DNA of 64,000 nucleotides, from positions 50,000 to 113,999 of the forward strand of contig JALHNI010000003.1 in NCBI GenBank assembly GCA_022843605.1. Reading direction: 5' to 3'. The translations under genes were made by a program, and so were the position numbers. This document shows positions 56,255-64,000 of this stretch, one piece after another. Every line of letters begins with the position of its first letter. Position 1 is the stretch's first letter. The DNA comes from Bryobacter sp. (GTDB taxonomy: Bacteria > Acidobacteriota > Terriglobia > Bryobacterales > Bryobacteraceae). The notes beneath the pieces were generated by a model. It was not told the DNA's origin. It made no database searches and was given only the letters and a program-made list of their open reading frames with translations.

Positions 56255-57379
56255 CTAAAAGGCTTGGCTCGAATGAATTCCGGCCTGCTGGAGAGCGAAA
56301 GCCATCTTTTCTAAGGCCGACTTGTGAATTTGCGAGACCCGGCTCTCATTAATGCCCAATTGCATGCCGATCTCCTTCATCGTAAGCTCATTCGTGTAAT
56401 ACAAAAGCACGACTCGCTGATAACGTTCAGGCAGGACCTTCATGGCAATCGCCAACATGTCACGCAGTTGTTCACGGGCGCACATGGAATCGGGCTGGGT
56501 TTCGGGCTTCGACGGGAAGTCCGGAGCGGGAAGGTCTTCGTGCTCGGAGCCGCGGGTGGAGGCCGACACCAGGCCGACGTTGCGCAGGTCGAGCATCATC
56601 TGGCGCCAGCGGTCGACATCGACACCCATCTTGGCGGCGATCTCCGCTTCGGTGGGATTGCGATGCAAGGTGGAGGCTAGGTCCCGGGTGACCTGCTCGA
56701 CTTGCTTGTGGCGGCGGCGGAGGTCGCGCGAGGCCCAGTCCAGTTGCCGCAGGCTATCCAGGATCGCACCCTTGATGCGGTGCTTGGCATAGCTTGAGAA
56801 GGCCACCTTCTTTTCGGGGTTGTACTTGCCCGAGGCGTCAAACAGGCCCATGATGCCGGCATGCACCAGATCGTCGAGTTCCACATGCACTGGGAGGTTC
56901 TCATGCACCCGAATCGCAATGGCCCGCACCAGGGGCAGATGATCCACCACCACCTGATCTCGCATGGCCTTAGGGTCTCCACCCGTCAAGGGCATGGCGT
57001 AGTTGTTGGTGTGGTAGGCCGGTTGCGCGACCAGGGCTTCCAACTCGGAGAGACTGGCTTCGGCATCGATCGTATTCGCCTCGAAGCCGCTGGCCTCAAA
57101 ACCAGGGTCGAGTTCCTCACCCTCGAAGTCGGTTACGAATTCGAGATCTTCCTCCAGCGCGACAGCCGTTGCCGTGCCCGCCGTCCGGCCGAAGCCTGCC
57201 GACCGGGGATCACCACTTTCAGGAGCGTCAATGCGGCTAACGCGGCGCGACGCGCTCGACCTTCCGGGGAAGCCTTTCACCGGCGGACGGGCCGGGGGAC
57301 GCGAGGGGGAGACTTCGCGGACGGGCGGTGCAGACGTCTTGATTTTGCTTTGCACGGCTGCGGTGGCTCTTGCTCTCAT
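56255..57379 (-). CDS. RNA polymerase sigma factor, FliA/WhiG (sigma-28-like) family
   Basis: Conserved sigma region 2 ([42 protein letters not shown]), region 3 ([28 protein letters not shown]) and region 4 ([41 protein letters not shown]) match FliA/WhiG-type group 3 sigma factors. An unusual ~130-residue, disordered, Arg/Pro/Glu-rich N-terminal extension precedes region 2, probably regulatory. I start at ATG 57379, which has AGGAGT 12 bases upstream, rather than the GTG at 57445. No flagellar or anti-sigma gene lies nearby, so its regulon could concern motility or another programme. Convergent with rho; terminal regions only 80 bases apart. Confidence 0.88.
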   Translation of the reverse strand: MRARATAAVQSKIKTSAPPVREVSPSRPPARPPVKGFPGRSSASRRVSRIDAPESGDPRSAGFGRTAGTATAVALEEDLEFVTDFEGEELDPGFEASGFEANTIDAEASLSELEALVAQPAYHTNNYAMPLTGGDPKAMRDQVVVDHLPLVRAIAIRVHENLPVHVELDDLVHAGIMGLFDASGKYNPEKKVAFSSYAKHRIKGAILDSLRQLDWASRDLRRRHKQVEQVTRDLASTLHRNPTEAEIAAKMGVDVDRWRQMMLDLRNVGLVSASTRGSEHEDLPAPDFPSKPETQPDSMCAREQLRDMLAIAMKVLPERYQRVVLLYYTNELTMKEIGMQLGINESRVSQIHKSALEKMAFALQQAGIHSSQAF

Positions 57380-57845
57380 GAAAGTTGCGTACTCCTGAAT
57401 TCGTTGCGGGCAAATGACTGGAAACTTGAATTGGCGTTGCGGCACTTACGGGGGAAGCCATGCACACGCAGCCTGACTAAAAGCAACTCGCGGGCCAATC
57501 GCCGTCAAAACGACTTTTCCACAGAAAACCCAGAGGGCCTTCTCACTGGAGCCGCGGAGCTCCGGATGCGGAATTTACAAAAGAAACAACAGCTTTGCGG
57601 CTCGAAAATAAATTGCAAACCGGACGGTCACAATCCCGGACTGTTGGAAAAACAGGCCGCTGGAGGGAGTCGCCCATTCGTTTCGATTCGACGTGTCCAT
57701 GGTTCAACCTGAACTTCTGTTTCAGAAAGGAACAAGTCACGAAGTAACGAATTGGTAAAACCTCTGCCTCTTCGCCTCTTAGCTTGAAGCAGCGGTCGAG
57801 CGAAAGCAGTAGGTTGATTGGCTCAGGACGTGGGAGGGAAGAACC
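57380..57845. other. Intergenic region upstream of the sigma factor gene
   Basis: About 465 bases without a supportable gene, low in ORF quality and slightly AT-rich between 57470 and 57760. It must hold the sigma-factor promoter on the minus strand, but only a weak -35-like TTGACG (reverse strand, 57504-57509) was noticed. No repeats or RNA genes were recognised. Confidence 0.4.
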
Positions 57846-58043
57846 TTAGTGAGACTCAGGTGTTTTGGTGACCGGCGGGGGCGGGGTAGTCTGGTCGATC
57901 AGGTGGGCGATCACCACCCGTACCCCCAATCCAACCACTAGAATTAAAACGGCCTGCCGGTATTTACCCTCAAGTGTGGTGAAGGCTAGTACGCCGAGGA
58001 AGCCGAAGGCGGCGACTGCCGCCCACAAGCGCGGGGAACGCAT
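57846..58043 (-). CDS. Small membrane protein of unknown function (65 aa)
   Basis: Starting at ATG 58043 (MRSPRLWAAVAAFGFLGVLAFTTLEGKYRQAVLILVVGLGVRVVIAHLIDQ), this protein has two hydrophobic helices and a Pro/Thr-rich tail. The upstream part of the longer track ORF (MGCIRTST...) has no supporting signal. Its function is unknown. The Shine-Dalgarno-like GGGGAA lies just ahead. It is preceded on the same strand by the DedA-rhodanese gene, about 93 bases upstream. Confidence 0.6.
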   Translation of the reverse strand: MRSPRLWAAVAAFGFLGVLAFTTLEGKYRQAVLILVVGLGVRVVIAHLIDQTTPPPPVTKTPESH

Positions 58044-58136
58044 AGGTTCCCCAGTTTCGCACGGAGAAGAGCATCTAGATGAAGTCGAGGTCCTAATGCA
58101 GCCCACTTACGCCAATCAGCCTAGGGCGCGACGCGC

Positions 58137-59108
58137 TTATCGGCCTTTAGGCCATCGGCCGAACTCGGGCAACTGCACGATATCGTCCTCGGGAACGGGT
58201 TCCACCGGCAACCCGGCTCGCTGCCAACTGCGCAGGCCCCCCTCAATCACATACGTCTCAAAGCCCTGGGCGCGCAACAGGTGCGCCACGCGGGCGCTGG
58301 TTGCTTCGCGGTAGCAGGTGCAATAGAGGTAAATCCTGGTATCGGCGGGCAACTCCGGCGCCAAGGCCGCCAAACGATTCGGCTCGAGTCGCGTGGCGCC
58401 CTTGATTCGCTGCGCGCCCGCCTCGTAGTAGCCGTGGCTGCGAACGTCGAAGACGGCCCCACCGGCTGCTTCCGCCGCATCCGTTGCGCTGACCTTCGGA
58501 ACCTCGCGCAACGGAACCTGGCGGCGCGATTGCCAAAAGCGCCAGATCAGAAACGCCACGAGTCCCAAACCCGCCACCACCTCAATCACCCGCCCCGCGG
58601 CCGACACCACCGGCAATGCGGCGCGCACCAGATCGCCCGCCACATAGCCAAGCACCAGATAGACGCCCGCGTAGAGAGCGGCGCCCGCCGCGTCCAGCAT
58701 CAGGAACTGAGGCGCGGGCATTCGCATGCTTCCCGCCAGCGGCGCCGCCAGGGCACTGAGCCCCGGAACGAACTTGGCGAGCACGAGCGTCACGCGCCCC
58801 CGGCGATAGAAACGTTCGGCGGAGGTAAGAATGCAGGCTTCAGGATTTGCCGAAACCCGACACAGAATTCCCAGCAGCCACCAGCCGGTGCGCCGGCCCA
58901 GAACATAGAGAATGCAGTCCCCGAGCAGGAGACCTGAAAACCCCGCCAAAGCCAGGATCGGTAATCCTACCACTCCTTGCGCCGCCGCGGCGCCGCCCGC
59001 CAGCAACGCCAGGGCGGCTGGAATCGGGACGCCGGCCGCCTCCAGTAAGCAGAAGCCGAACAACAGCGCCGGTCCGTGCTCCCGGATCAGCTGGAGGATT
59101 TCGTCCAC
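58137..59108 (-). CDS. DedA-family membrane protein fused to a rhodanese domain
   Basis: The N-terminal ~200 residues form a DedA/VTT-type membrane protein: FGFCLLEAAGVPIPAALALLAGG and RFYRRGRVTLVLAKFVPGLSALAAPLAG (the conserved F/Y-x-R-F-x-P-G loop) with several further helices. From residue ~215 a rhodanese domain follows, with GGAVFDVRSHGYYEAG and the catalytic Cys in YLYCTCYREATSARVA. DedA proteins affect lipid turnover and membrane potential; the rhodanese part should transfer or sense sulfane sulfur in the cytoplasm. The fused layout suggests sulfur or redox signalling at the membrane (inference). Total 323 residues, single gene. Confidence 0.88.
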   Translation of the reverse strand: MDEILQLIREHGPALLFGFCLLEAAGVPIPAALALLAGGAAAAQGVVGLPILALAGFSGLLLGDCILYVLGRRTGWWLLGILCRVSANPEACILTSAERFYRRGRVTLVLAKFVPGLSALAAPLAGSMRMPAPQFLMLDAAGAALYAGVYLVLGYVAGDLVRAALPVVSAAGRVIEVVAGLGLVAFLIWRFWQSRRQVPLREVPKVSATDAAEAAGGAVFDVRSHGYYEAGAQRIKGATRLEPNRLAALAPELPADTRIYLYCTCYREATSARVAHLLRAQGFETYVIEGGLRSWQRAGLPVEPVPEDDIVQLPEFGRWPKGR

Positions 59109-59153
59109 AGCAGCGTCTACGCTCGACCGGCGCGGTTCAGATTCATGCGGGCC

Positions 59154-60374
59154 TTAGCGCTGCAAAGCGCCGGCGCGGCCCATGATCGGCCAAACGTCGA
59201 CGAGCTTGTCGCCGTCGCAGATGTAGTAACGATCGTAGACGTTGGTGGAAGTGTCGAGGTTGGAGCAGTAAAGCTCCACCCGCTCGCCCAGCTTGAAGCC
59301 ATTGCCGTCGGTCCATTTGAGAATGCCGTACTCGGCACCCTGGTTCTCGACGACGACCTCAGGGCGGCCCACCACGCGATCCGTGGGCTTCAGCATGGCC
59401 TTGTTGCCGGCGTCGATCGTCACCTGCCCCTTATGATTCTGGCTGATGACGGTAGTCATCACGGCCATCGAGGGTACGAAATCGGTGTAAACGGAAGGAT
59501 TGGACTTCCCACCCACGTTCATGTACAAGGTGTCCATGAAGACATAGGAACCGGCCTGCAATTCACTCAGACCGATCTCTTTGTCGATGTTATACGTCCC
59601 GGTGCTGCCGCCGGTGACGAGGGCGACATTCAGGCCGGCCTTGCGGCAGAGATTCGCTGTCTCCACCACTGGCTTCACATCGAGAATCGACTTCTCACGA
59701 CGCTGCTCCCAGCCCTTGGTGTGCGAAGCGCCACCTGAGTAACCCATCACTCCCATGAATTTCAGATTCTTGCGTTGATCGACGCGCTGGGCGAGGGTGA
59801 GGCCGGGGGTGCCGGTGGCGTGTCCGGCGCGGGTGAGGCCGGCATGCAGGTCCACCAGCACATTCAGCTTGATCTTGGCCGCGGCGGCGGCTTCGTCAAA
59901 GAGGTCGACGGTGATGGGATCGTCGGCGACGCACATAAAGGTCGGGTCCTTCGTGGCCAGCGCGATGGTGCGCGCGATCTTGTTCTTGCCGGCGGCCTGG
60001 CTCGAATAAAGGACGTTCGGGATTCCGGCGCCCACCATCAACTCGGCTTCGGCGACCGTAGCGCAGGTGATGCCCAAGCTGCCGAGCGCCACTTGGCGTT
60101 TGGCAATGTTGGTGGATTTGTGGATCTTGCAATGTGCGCGCAGGTCGATTCCGTTGGCCTTCGTATAGGTGGCCATCGTCTTCAGGTTGCGCTCGAAGGA
60201 CGCCAGGTCAACGACCATGGCAGGGGTCGGCAGGTCTTCTTTGGTGATCCCGGTGAAGTCACGTTTGGCGATCTTGGCCTCGATGTCGGCGTACCGGAAG
60301 GGACGGGCGGCGAAAGCCGGCGCGGCAAGCGCGCTGGCCAGAATAGAACGACGCGAAATCATGCTCCAAATCAT
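59154..60374 (-). CDS. Exported DSD1/D-threonine aldolase-like PLP protein (alanine racemase N-fold)
   Basis: The 406-residue protein has an alanine racemase-like N-terminal barrel: LPTPAMVVDLASFERNLKTM, PLP-Lys in LRAHCKIHKSTNIA, and a D-threonine aldolase/D-serine dehydratase-like C-domain. Such enzymes cleave D-threonine or dehydrate D-serine with a bound divalent metal held by His-x-Asp or His-x-Cys. Here the segment reads YCSNLDTSTNVYDRYY, so the His ligand is Asn, while the Asp is kept. An N-terminal Tat-like leader (MISRRSILASALAAPAFAARP; ATG at 60362 or 60374) suggests export, which is unusual for this fold. Activity is therefore doubtful. Confidence 0.82.
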   Translation of the reverse strand: MIWSMISRRSILASALAAPAFAARPFRYADIEAKIAKRDFTGITKEDLPTPAMVVDLASFERNLKTMATYTKANGIDLRAHCKIHKSTNIAKRQVALGSLGITCATVAEAELMVGAGIPNVLYSSQAAGKNKIARTIALATKDPTFMCVADDPITVDLFDEAAAAAKIKLNVLVDLHAGLTRAGHATGTPGLTLAQRVDQRKNLKFMGVMGYSGGASHTKGWEQRREKSILDVKPVVETANLCRKAGLNVALVTGGSTGTYNIDKEIGLSELQAGSYVFMDTLYMNVGGKSNPSVYTDFVPSMAVMTTVISQNHKGQVTIDAGNKAMLKPTDRVVGRPEVVVENQGAEYGILKWTDGNGFKLGERVELYCSNLDTSTNVYDRYYICDGDKLVDVWPIMGRAGALQR

Positions 60375-60401
60375 AGCAATCCTGGGCGGACTGAAAATAG
60401 G

Positions 60402-60671
60402 ATGAATTCAAGTTTATCTAGGGCTCAGCCGATTCCTTACTTAGCCGTGCAAAGAAAGCCCTCCCAAACCGTTGATAGCGACTACATTCCGCATCAGATC
60501 TGCCCCCACTGCCGGCTCATCCTGGCGCAGGATCTTTGCGTCTGTGGCTGGCGCCGGCCGCGTCCCCGCAGTGCCAAGCGTCAAAGCGATTGGCTTTTGA
60601 AGGGGGCGGCGGTAGTTCTGGTGGCTTCTGCGTTGGCCTGGCTCGTGTTTAACGTTCTGCTCGAACGCTAA
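60402..60671 (+). CDS. Small zinc-ribbon protein with C-terminal membrane helix (89 aa)
   Basis: Hidden in the track inside a longer nonsense ORF. ATG 60402 (preceded by AATAGG) opens a protein with CPHC and CVCGW (a CxxC + CxC zinc ribbon, residues ~35-52), a basic stretch (RRPRPRSAKRQ) and one C-terminal transmembrane helix (LKGAAVVLVASALAWLVFNVLL). Tail-anchored zinc-ribbon proteins are common in bacteria but mostly of unknown role. It is divergent from the DSD1-like gene and meets the AAA+ gene tail to tail, 10 bases apart. Confidence 0.72.
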   Translation: MNSSLSRAQPIPYLAVQRKPSQTVDSDYIPHQICPHCRLILAQDLCVCGWRRPRPRSAKRQSDWLLKGAAVVLVASALAWLVFNVLLER

Positions 60672-60681
60672 AGGTGGCCTG

Positions 60682-62436
60682 CTAGTCCTGCTTGTGGTCG
60701 ATCGTGACGAAACAGCTCTCAAAAGCATGGTCTAGCACTTCGCCGGTCAATTCAAACGGAAGCCGTTCAAAGCGGATGAAGTCGATGGCGTGACTCAGCA
60801 CGTCGCGCGGATGGCAGCGTCGCATTTTTTTGCCCGTCTGCTGGTAGCGCAATTGAATGAACTCATCCAAAAGCTCTTCTTCAAACGGTAGTTGCTGCGA
60901 AGCGCAAAACCGCCGGAAGATCTCTTTGAATTCCTCTTCGGCCGGGCTCTTCATCATCATCTTGTACTGAATCCGGCGCAGGAAGGCTTCATCGCCCAGC
61001 TGTTCCGGGTTCAGATTCGTGGAGAAGATCAGGAAGCACTCGAACGGCATCGCTACCTTGCCGCCCGTTTCAAAGGACAGGTAATCCTGTTTGCGCTCCA
61101 TGGGCACAATCCAGCGGTTGAGCACTTCGGCGGGGGATACCTTTTGCCGTCCGAAGTCGTCGATCAGATAGATGCCGTTGTTTGCTTTCACTTGGAACGG
61201 CGCGTCGTAGATCTTCGAGCCTTGATTGAAGCTCAGGTCGAGCATCGAGAGCGAGAGTTCGCCGCCGGTCATGATGAAAGGACGCGGCGCGTGGAACCAG
61301 CGCGGATCGTACGTGAGCTCTTCGTTCACCGCGCTCATGACCGATTCCACTTCATCCTGTTTGTGGGTATGCAGCGGCTTGTGATAGAGCGGGTCATGCA
61401 CCTGGATGATCTGGCCCTGCGCCTCAATCGCGAAGGGGATGTAGATCGGTTCACGGCTGATCTTGAAGAGCGCTTCAGCAAGAAACGTCTTGCCGTTGCC
61501 GGGTTGTCCGTAGATCAGGAAGCTCTTACCCGCATTCACGGCGGGGCCCAACTGGGAGATGATCTCCTTGGTGAGCACCAGGCCCTTCAAGGCTTCCAGC
61601 AGATTCTCCTTGGTCAGCCAGCTGTCGCGGAGTCGCTGTTTGGCAATCTGTGCCGTGTACTGGTCGATCGGCACCGGAGCCGGTCCCGCATACTGATTCT
61701 GCAGCAGGTGATCTCGCGCCAGGATCCGGCCGGCTTCTGTCAGGTGGAACGTGCCCGAAACACTTCCCATGCCTAGGGACTTTTTCACGGCGATCAGTTG
61801 CAGCCGCTTGAGATTGTCGAGGATCTGTTCAATCAGACTGAACTTCAAGGCGATCGCCGAGCCAAGCTGCCGGCCGGTTATCTCGCCGCGGAAGTACAGA
61901 ATCTTCAGGATCAGCGACTCGATGAAGGTGTCTTTCAGCCCGGTCGCCTCGAGCGATTCAGGAACAACCGGGGCCAGCACCGGCACGGACTCTTCCTTGG
62001 CCGGCGTTCCGCTGCCGCTGGCTCCCAGGCTGAGGTTTCGGATGTTCGAAAGCCAGGAAGCGCCACTCGCTGCTGCCGCAGTTGGGTTCGCCGAGGTTTC
62101 GGTCACGGCCGGTTTTGGGATCGGCTTGGATTGCGGGGCGGGAATCGGGGCGGGCGCGGGCCGAGCGGCCGGACTCGTCACCGCGGCGGGGATCGGCGTC
62201 GGCCTCAAAACTGGCGGCGCGGAAGCAGGCGTCGTGGAGATTGGCGTCGTCGCTGAAGCCTTCGGCGTTTCCGCCGGAGGTGGCGTCAGTACCTGCGGAG
62301 CCGGCCGCGGCGTCATCGTCGGACCCGTCCGGGGTGGCACGCTGATCGTCGGCAACGGACCCTTCGCCGCCGGCTTCGACTCGCCGGTGCCGCCGTTTGG
62401 TGGTCCCGAACTAGAAAGCGTATCGCTCATCCTCAT
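60682..62436 (-). CDS. AAA+ ATPase with a proline-rich N-terminus and winged-helix-like middle domain
   Basis: A 584-residue protein. Residues ~1-135 are a Pro/Ala/Thr-rich, probably disordered segment. Residues ~160-250 look like a winged-helix (FIESLILKILYFRGEITGRQLGSAIALKFSLIEQILDNLKRLQL). Then the AAA+ module: Walker A IYGQPGNGKTFLAEALF, Walker B GIYLIDDFGRQKV, sensor-1 in FLIFSTNLNPEQLGDEAFLRRIQ. AAA+ proteins of this shape remodel protein complexes or DNA; no partner is indicated. It is divergent from the YihY/BrkB gene. ATG at 62436 or 62430 (MSDTLSS). Confidence 0.82.
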   Translation of the reverse strand: MRMSDTLSSSGPPNGGTGESKPAAKGPLPTISVPPRTGPTMTPRPAPQVLTPPPAETPKASATTPISTTPASAPPVLRPTPIPAAVTSPAARPAPAPIPAPQSKPIPKPAVTETSANPTAAAASGASWLSNIRNLSLGASGSGTPAKEESVPVLAPVVPESLEATGLKDTFIESLILKILYFRGEITGRQLGSAIALKFSLIEQILDNLKRLQLIAVKKSLGMGSVSGTFHLTEAGRILARDHLLQNQYAGPAPVPIDQYTAQIAKQRLRDSWLTKENLLEALKGLVLTKEIISQLGPAVNAGKSFLIYGQPGNGKTFLAEALFKISREPIYIPFAIEAQGQIIQVHDPLYHKPLHTHKQDEVESVMSAVNEELTYDPRWFHAPRPFIMTGGELSLSMLDLSFNQGSKIYDAPFQVKANNGIYLIDDFGRQKVSPAEVLNRWIVPMERKQDYLSFETGGKVAMPFECFLIFSTNLNPEQLGDEAFLRRIQYKMMMKSPAEEEFKEIFRRFCASQQLPFEEELLDEFIQLRYQQTGKKMRRCHPRDVLSHAIDFIRFERLPFELTGEVLDHAFESCFVTIDHKQD

Positions 62437-62541
62437 GGAAGGTATCGGCGGATTCGGGGGAAGATTAGAGAGGCGCGCCGCGATTTAGCAGGTGAAATCG
62501 TCATTCGGGAGCCAAATTGGGCTCCCCGTCGCACTATTCTG

Positions 62542-63474
62542 GTGAAGAGGATCCTCGGCAAACGAATGAACGGTCTACTGGGGTCGGTTTGGAACGAGAT
62601 CCGTCCGCGATCACTCGACGCGGCCTGGGCGTCGGTCAAGCGAACCGTCCACTACCTGATGGAAACCGAAGTGCACGTTTACGGCTTCTCGATCGCCGCG
62701 AACGTGCTGCTCGCCTTTATGCCTTTTCTGGTCGTGATGGCCTCGCTTTGCCGCCACGTCTTCGGCCTTCCGGCTGCCGAGCAGGCCCTCTATTTTGCCG
62801 TGCGCGACATTTTCCCCGACGATGTGGGCAAGGCCATCAGCTTCCGTGTTCAGGAATTACTCTATATTCGCGGTCCGCTGCAACTTACTTCGATGTTTTT
62901 ACTTTTTTTTACGGCCAACGGCATCTTTGAACCGTTAGAGGTGGCACTGAACCGCGCCTTCAGCATCCGCACCAACCGCAGTTACTTTCGCAATCAGCTC
63001 ATCAGCCTGGGATTAATCTTTGCCTGCGGCATCCTATTTATGATTTCCACCGTGTTTACGGGCATGAACGTCAGTCTGATCTCGCGCCTGGTTCCCGCTA
63101 ACTCCTTCCTTCTTGCGTGGTCCACGTTAATCTTGTTCAAGATCGCCGCCGTCCCCGCGCTGATTCTCTGCTTGTTTCTGGTCTATTGGTTGTTGCCTAA
63201 TGGGCCGGTCCCGATTCGCCGCATCGTTCCCACGGCAATTCTGGTCGGCTTGTTACTTGAGCTCTTAAAGAACATAAATCTACTTCTCTGGCCCTTTCTG
63301 CAGAAGAAGCTGCTGAGCGAGTACAGCGCTTTCTACATGTCCGTCTCGATCATCCTCTTTAGTTTCGTCGGCTCGATGGTGGTACTGGGTGGTGCCGAAT
63401 GGGCCGCCAGGGGTGCCCATCCGCCGAAGAATGCATTAGACTATTCACTTGGCCCCGTAGCAGGAGACACATAA
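62542..63474 (+). CDS. YihY/BrkB-family inner-membrane protein
   Basis: 310 residues with five or six transmembrane helices in the YihY/BrkB pattern: VYGFSIAANVLLAFMPFLVVMASL, FTANGIFEPLEVALNRAFSI (conserved NG-x-x-x-x-x-E-x-L-N-x-x-F), LILFKIAAVPALILCLFLVYWLLPNGPVPIRRIVPTAILVGLLLEL (conserved Y-x-x-x-P-N). Members of this widespread family are often wrongly called RNase BN; their function is unknown. The GTG at 62542 is used; ATG 62566 (MNGLLG) is also possible. Its stop overlaps the ATG of the oxidoreductase gene (TAATG), so the two are translationally coupled. Confidence 0.88.
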   Translation: MKRILGKRMNGLLGSVWNEIRPRSLDAAWASVKRTVHYLMETEVHVYGFSIAANVLLAFMPFLVVMASLCRHVFGLPAAEQALYFAVRDIFPDDVGKAISFRVQELLYIRGPLQLTSMFLLFFTANGIFEPLEVALNRAFSIRTNRSYFRNQLISLGLIFACGILFMISTVFTGMNVSLISRLVPANSFLLAWSTLILFKIAAVPALILCLFLVYWLLPNGPVPIRRIVPTAILVGLLLELLKNINLLLWPFLQKKLLSEYSAFYMSVSIILFSFVGSMVVLGGAEWAARGAHPPKNALDYSLGPVAGDT

Positions 63475-64000
63475 TGCCGAATCATCAATCGCCCGATCTC
63501 ACCCGGCGCGAAGCCGTCAAGACGACCGCCGCTGGCGCTGTCGCCGCCGCTGGTCTCATCACCGGCGCTCCCTGGATTCAAAAGGTGAAAGGCGCCAATA
63601 GCAAAGTCAGCTACGGTTTCATCGGGACCGGCAGCCGCGGGCAGTATCTGCTGAAGCACCTGAAAGGGATCGACAACGGCCTCTGCACCGCCGTTTGCGA
63701 CATCTACCAGCCCAACCTGGACAAAGGTGCCGAAACGATCGGCAGCAACCCCAAAAAGTTCAAGGACTATCGCGAACTTCTCTCGGCCTCGAATTTGGAC
63801 GCCGTGCTGATCGCGACGCCGCTTTACATGCACTTTCCGGTCACCAAGGCGGCCCTCGAAAGCGGTAAGCACGTCTTCTGCGAAAAGTCTCTTGTTTTCA
63901 AGCCTGAAGAGGTCCACGCCTTACGTGCGATGGCGAATGAGCGCCCGAAACAGACGCTCCAAACCGGCCTTCAACGCCGCTACTCCAAGTTTTACCAGAC
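63474..64000 (+). CDS. Gfo/Idh/MocA-family oxidoreductase, Tat-exported, 3'-truncated by window edge
   Basis: The ORF starts at ATG 63474 (GGAGACAC upstream) and is open at the window edge, so only ~175 N-terminal residues are visible. A Tat leader (LTRREAVKTTAAGAVAAAGLI) is followed by the Rossmann start VSYGFIGTGSRGQYLL, then VLIATPLYMHFPVTKAALESGKHVFCEKSL, whose EK is the conserved catalytic motif. Family enzymes oxidise or reduce sugars and inositols with NAD(P); exported members in acidobacteria and planctomycetes are common, and may act on periplasmic glycans. It is coupled to the YihY/BrkB gene. Confidence 0.9.
   Translation, partial: MPNHQSPDLTRREAVKTTAAGAVAAAGLITGAPWIQKVKGANSKVSYGFIGTGSRGQYLLKHLKGIDNGLCTAVCDIYQPNLDKGAETIGSNPKKFKDYRELLSASNLDAVLIATPLYMHFPVTKAALESGKHVFCEKSLVFKPEEVHALRAMANERPKQTLQTGLQRRYSKFYQ

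Overview
The window reads as chromosomal DNA of a GC-rich, Gram-negative acidobacterium, most likely of the Bryobacterales/Solibacter type. The reasons are a giant Oar-like outer-membrane receptor with a carboxypeptidase-regulatory N-domain, a Planctomycete-type cytochrome c/DUF1549/DUF1553 protein paired with a Tat-exported DUF1501 protein, CRTAC1 (FG-GAP/UnbV) and DUF4394 secreted proteins, a long Ala/Pro-rich Rho, and a REP-associated (RAYT-type) transposase. This assignment is inference from gene content. No rRNA, tRNA, prophage or CRISPR array was recognised, and about 54 protein genes fill nearly all of the sequence.

Layout. 0-8.2 kb: end of a sulfatase/phosphatase-fold enzyme with a GT2 protein lacking DxD, a fused indolepyruvate:ferredoxin oxidoreductase divergent from a LarA-like protein, a GT8 glycosyltransferase, a long imperfect inverted repeat and an orphan Flp-type pilin. 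8.3-16.7 kb: serine beta-lactamase-fold hydrolase, secreted unknown, small unknown, a methyltransferase/reductase pair divergent from a FabH-like ketosynthase, and a BON-OmpA plus coiled-coil/DUF4332 envelope pair. 16.7-21.8 kb: FGGY kinase and HpcH/HpaI aldolase, a secreted BNR (sialidase-fold) protein, and the folP-folB-folK operon. 21.9-32.9 kb: a catabolic-looking block with the Oar-like receptor, secreted metallo-beta-lactamase-fold protein, sugar isomerase-like protein, cytochrome/DUF1553, DUF1501 and a sulfatase. 32.9-41.3 kb: hybrid histidine kinase, 2OG-Fe(II) oxygenase, a secreted DUF4394-truncated haemoglobin fusion, CRTAC1 protein, response regulator/HD-GYP protein with a Glu in place of the phospho-Asp, and two DinB proteins. 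41.3-48.1 kb: RAYT transposase, purQ-purL-purF-aminotransferase operon, PilZ protein. 48.3-57.4 kb: J-domain-like protein without HPD, GH57 enzyme, lon-engB-rho, and a FliA/WhiG-type sigma factor. 57.8-64 kb: small membrane protein, DedA-rhodanese fusion, exported DSD1/D-threonine-aldolase-like protein, a small zinc-ribbon membrane protein, AAA+ ATPase, YihY/BrkB protein, and the start of a Tat-exported Gfo/Idh/MocA oxidoreductase.

Genes that clearly work together are folP/folB/folK (folate), purQ/purL/purF (purines), the DUF1553/DUF1501 pair, the BON-OmpA/DUF4332 pair, the kinase/aldolase pair and the methyltransferase/reductase pair. The most unusual items are the exported propeller-globin fusion, the Asp-to-Glu receiver on an HD-GYP phosphodiesterase, an exported PLP-fold protein with an altered metal site, a divergent ketosynthase/reductase/methyltransferase locus, and several short repeats next to regulatory positions.
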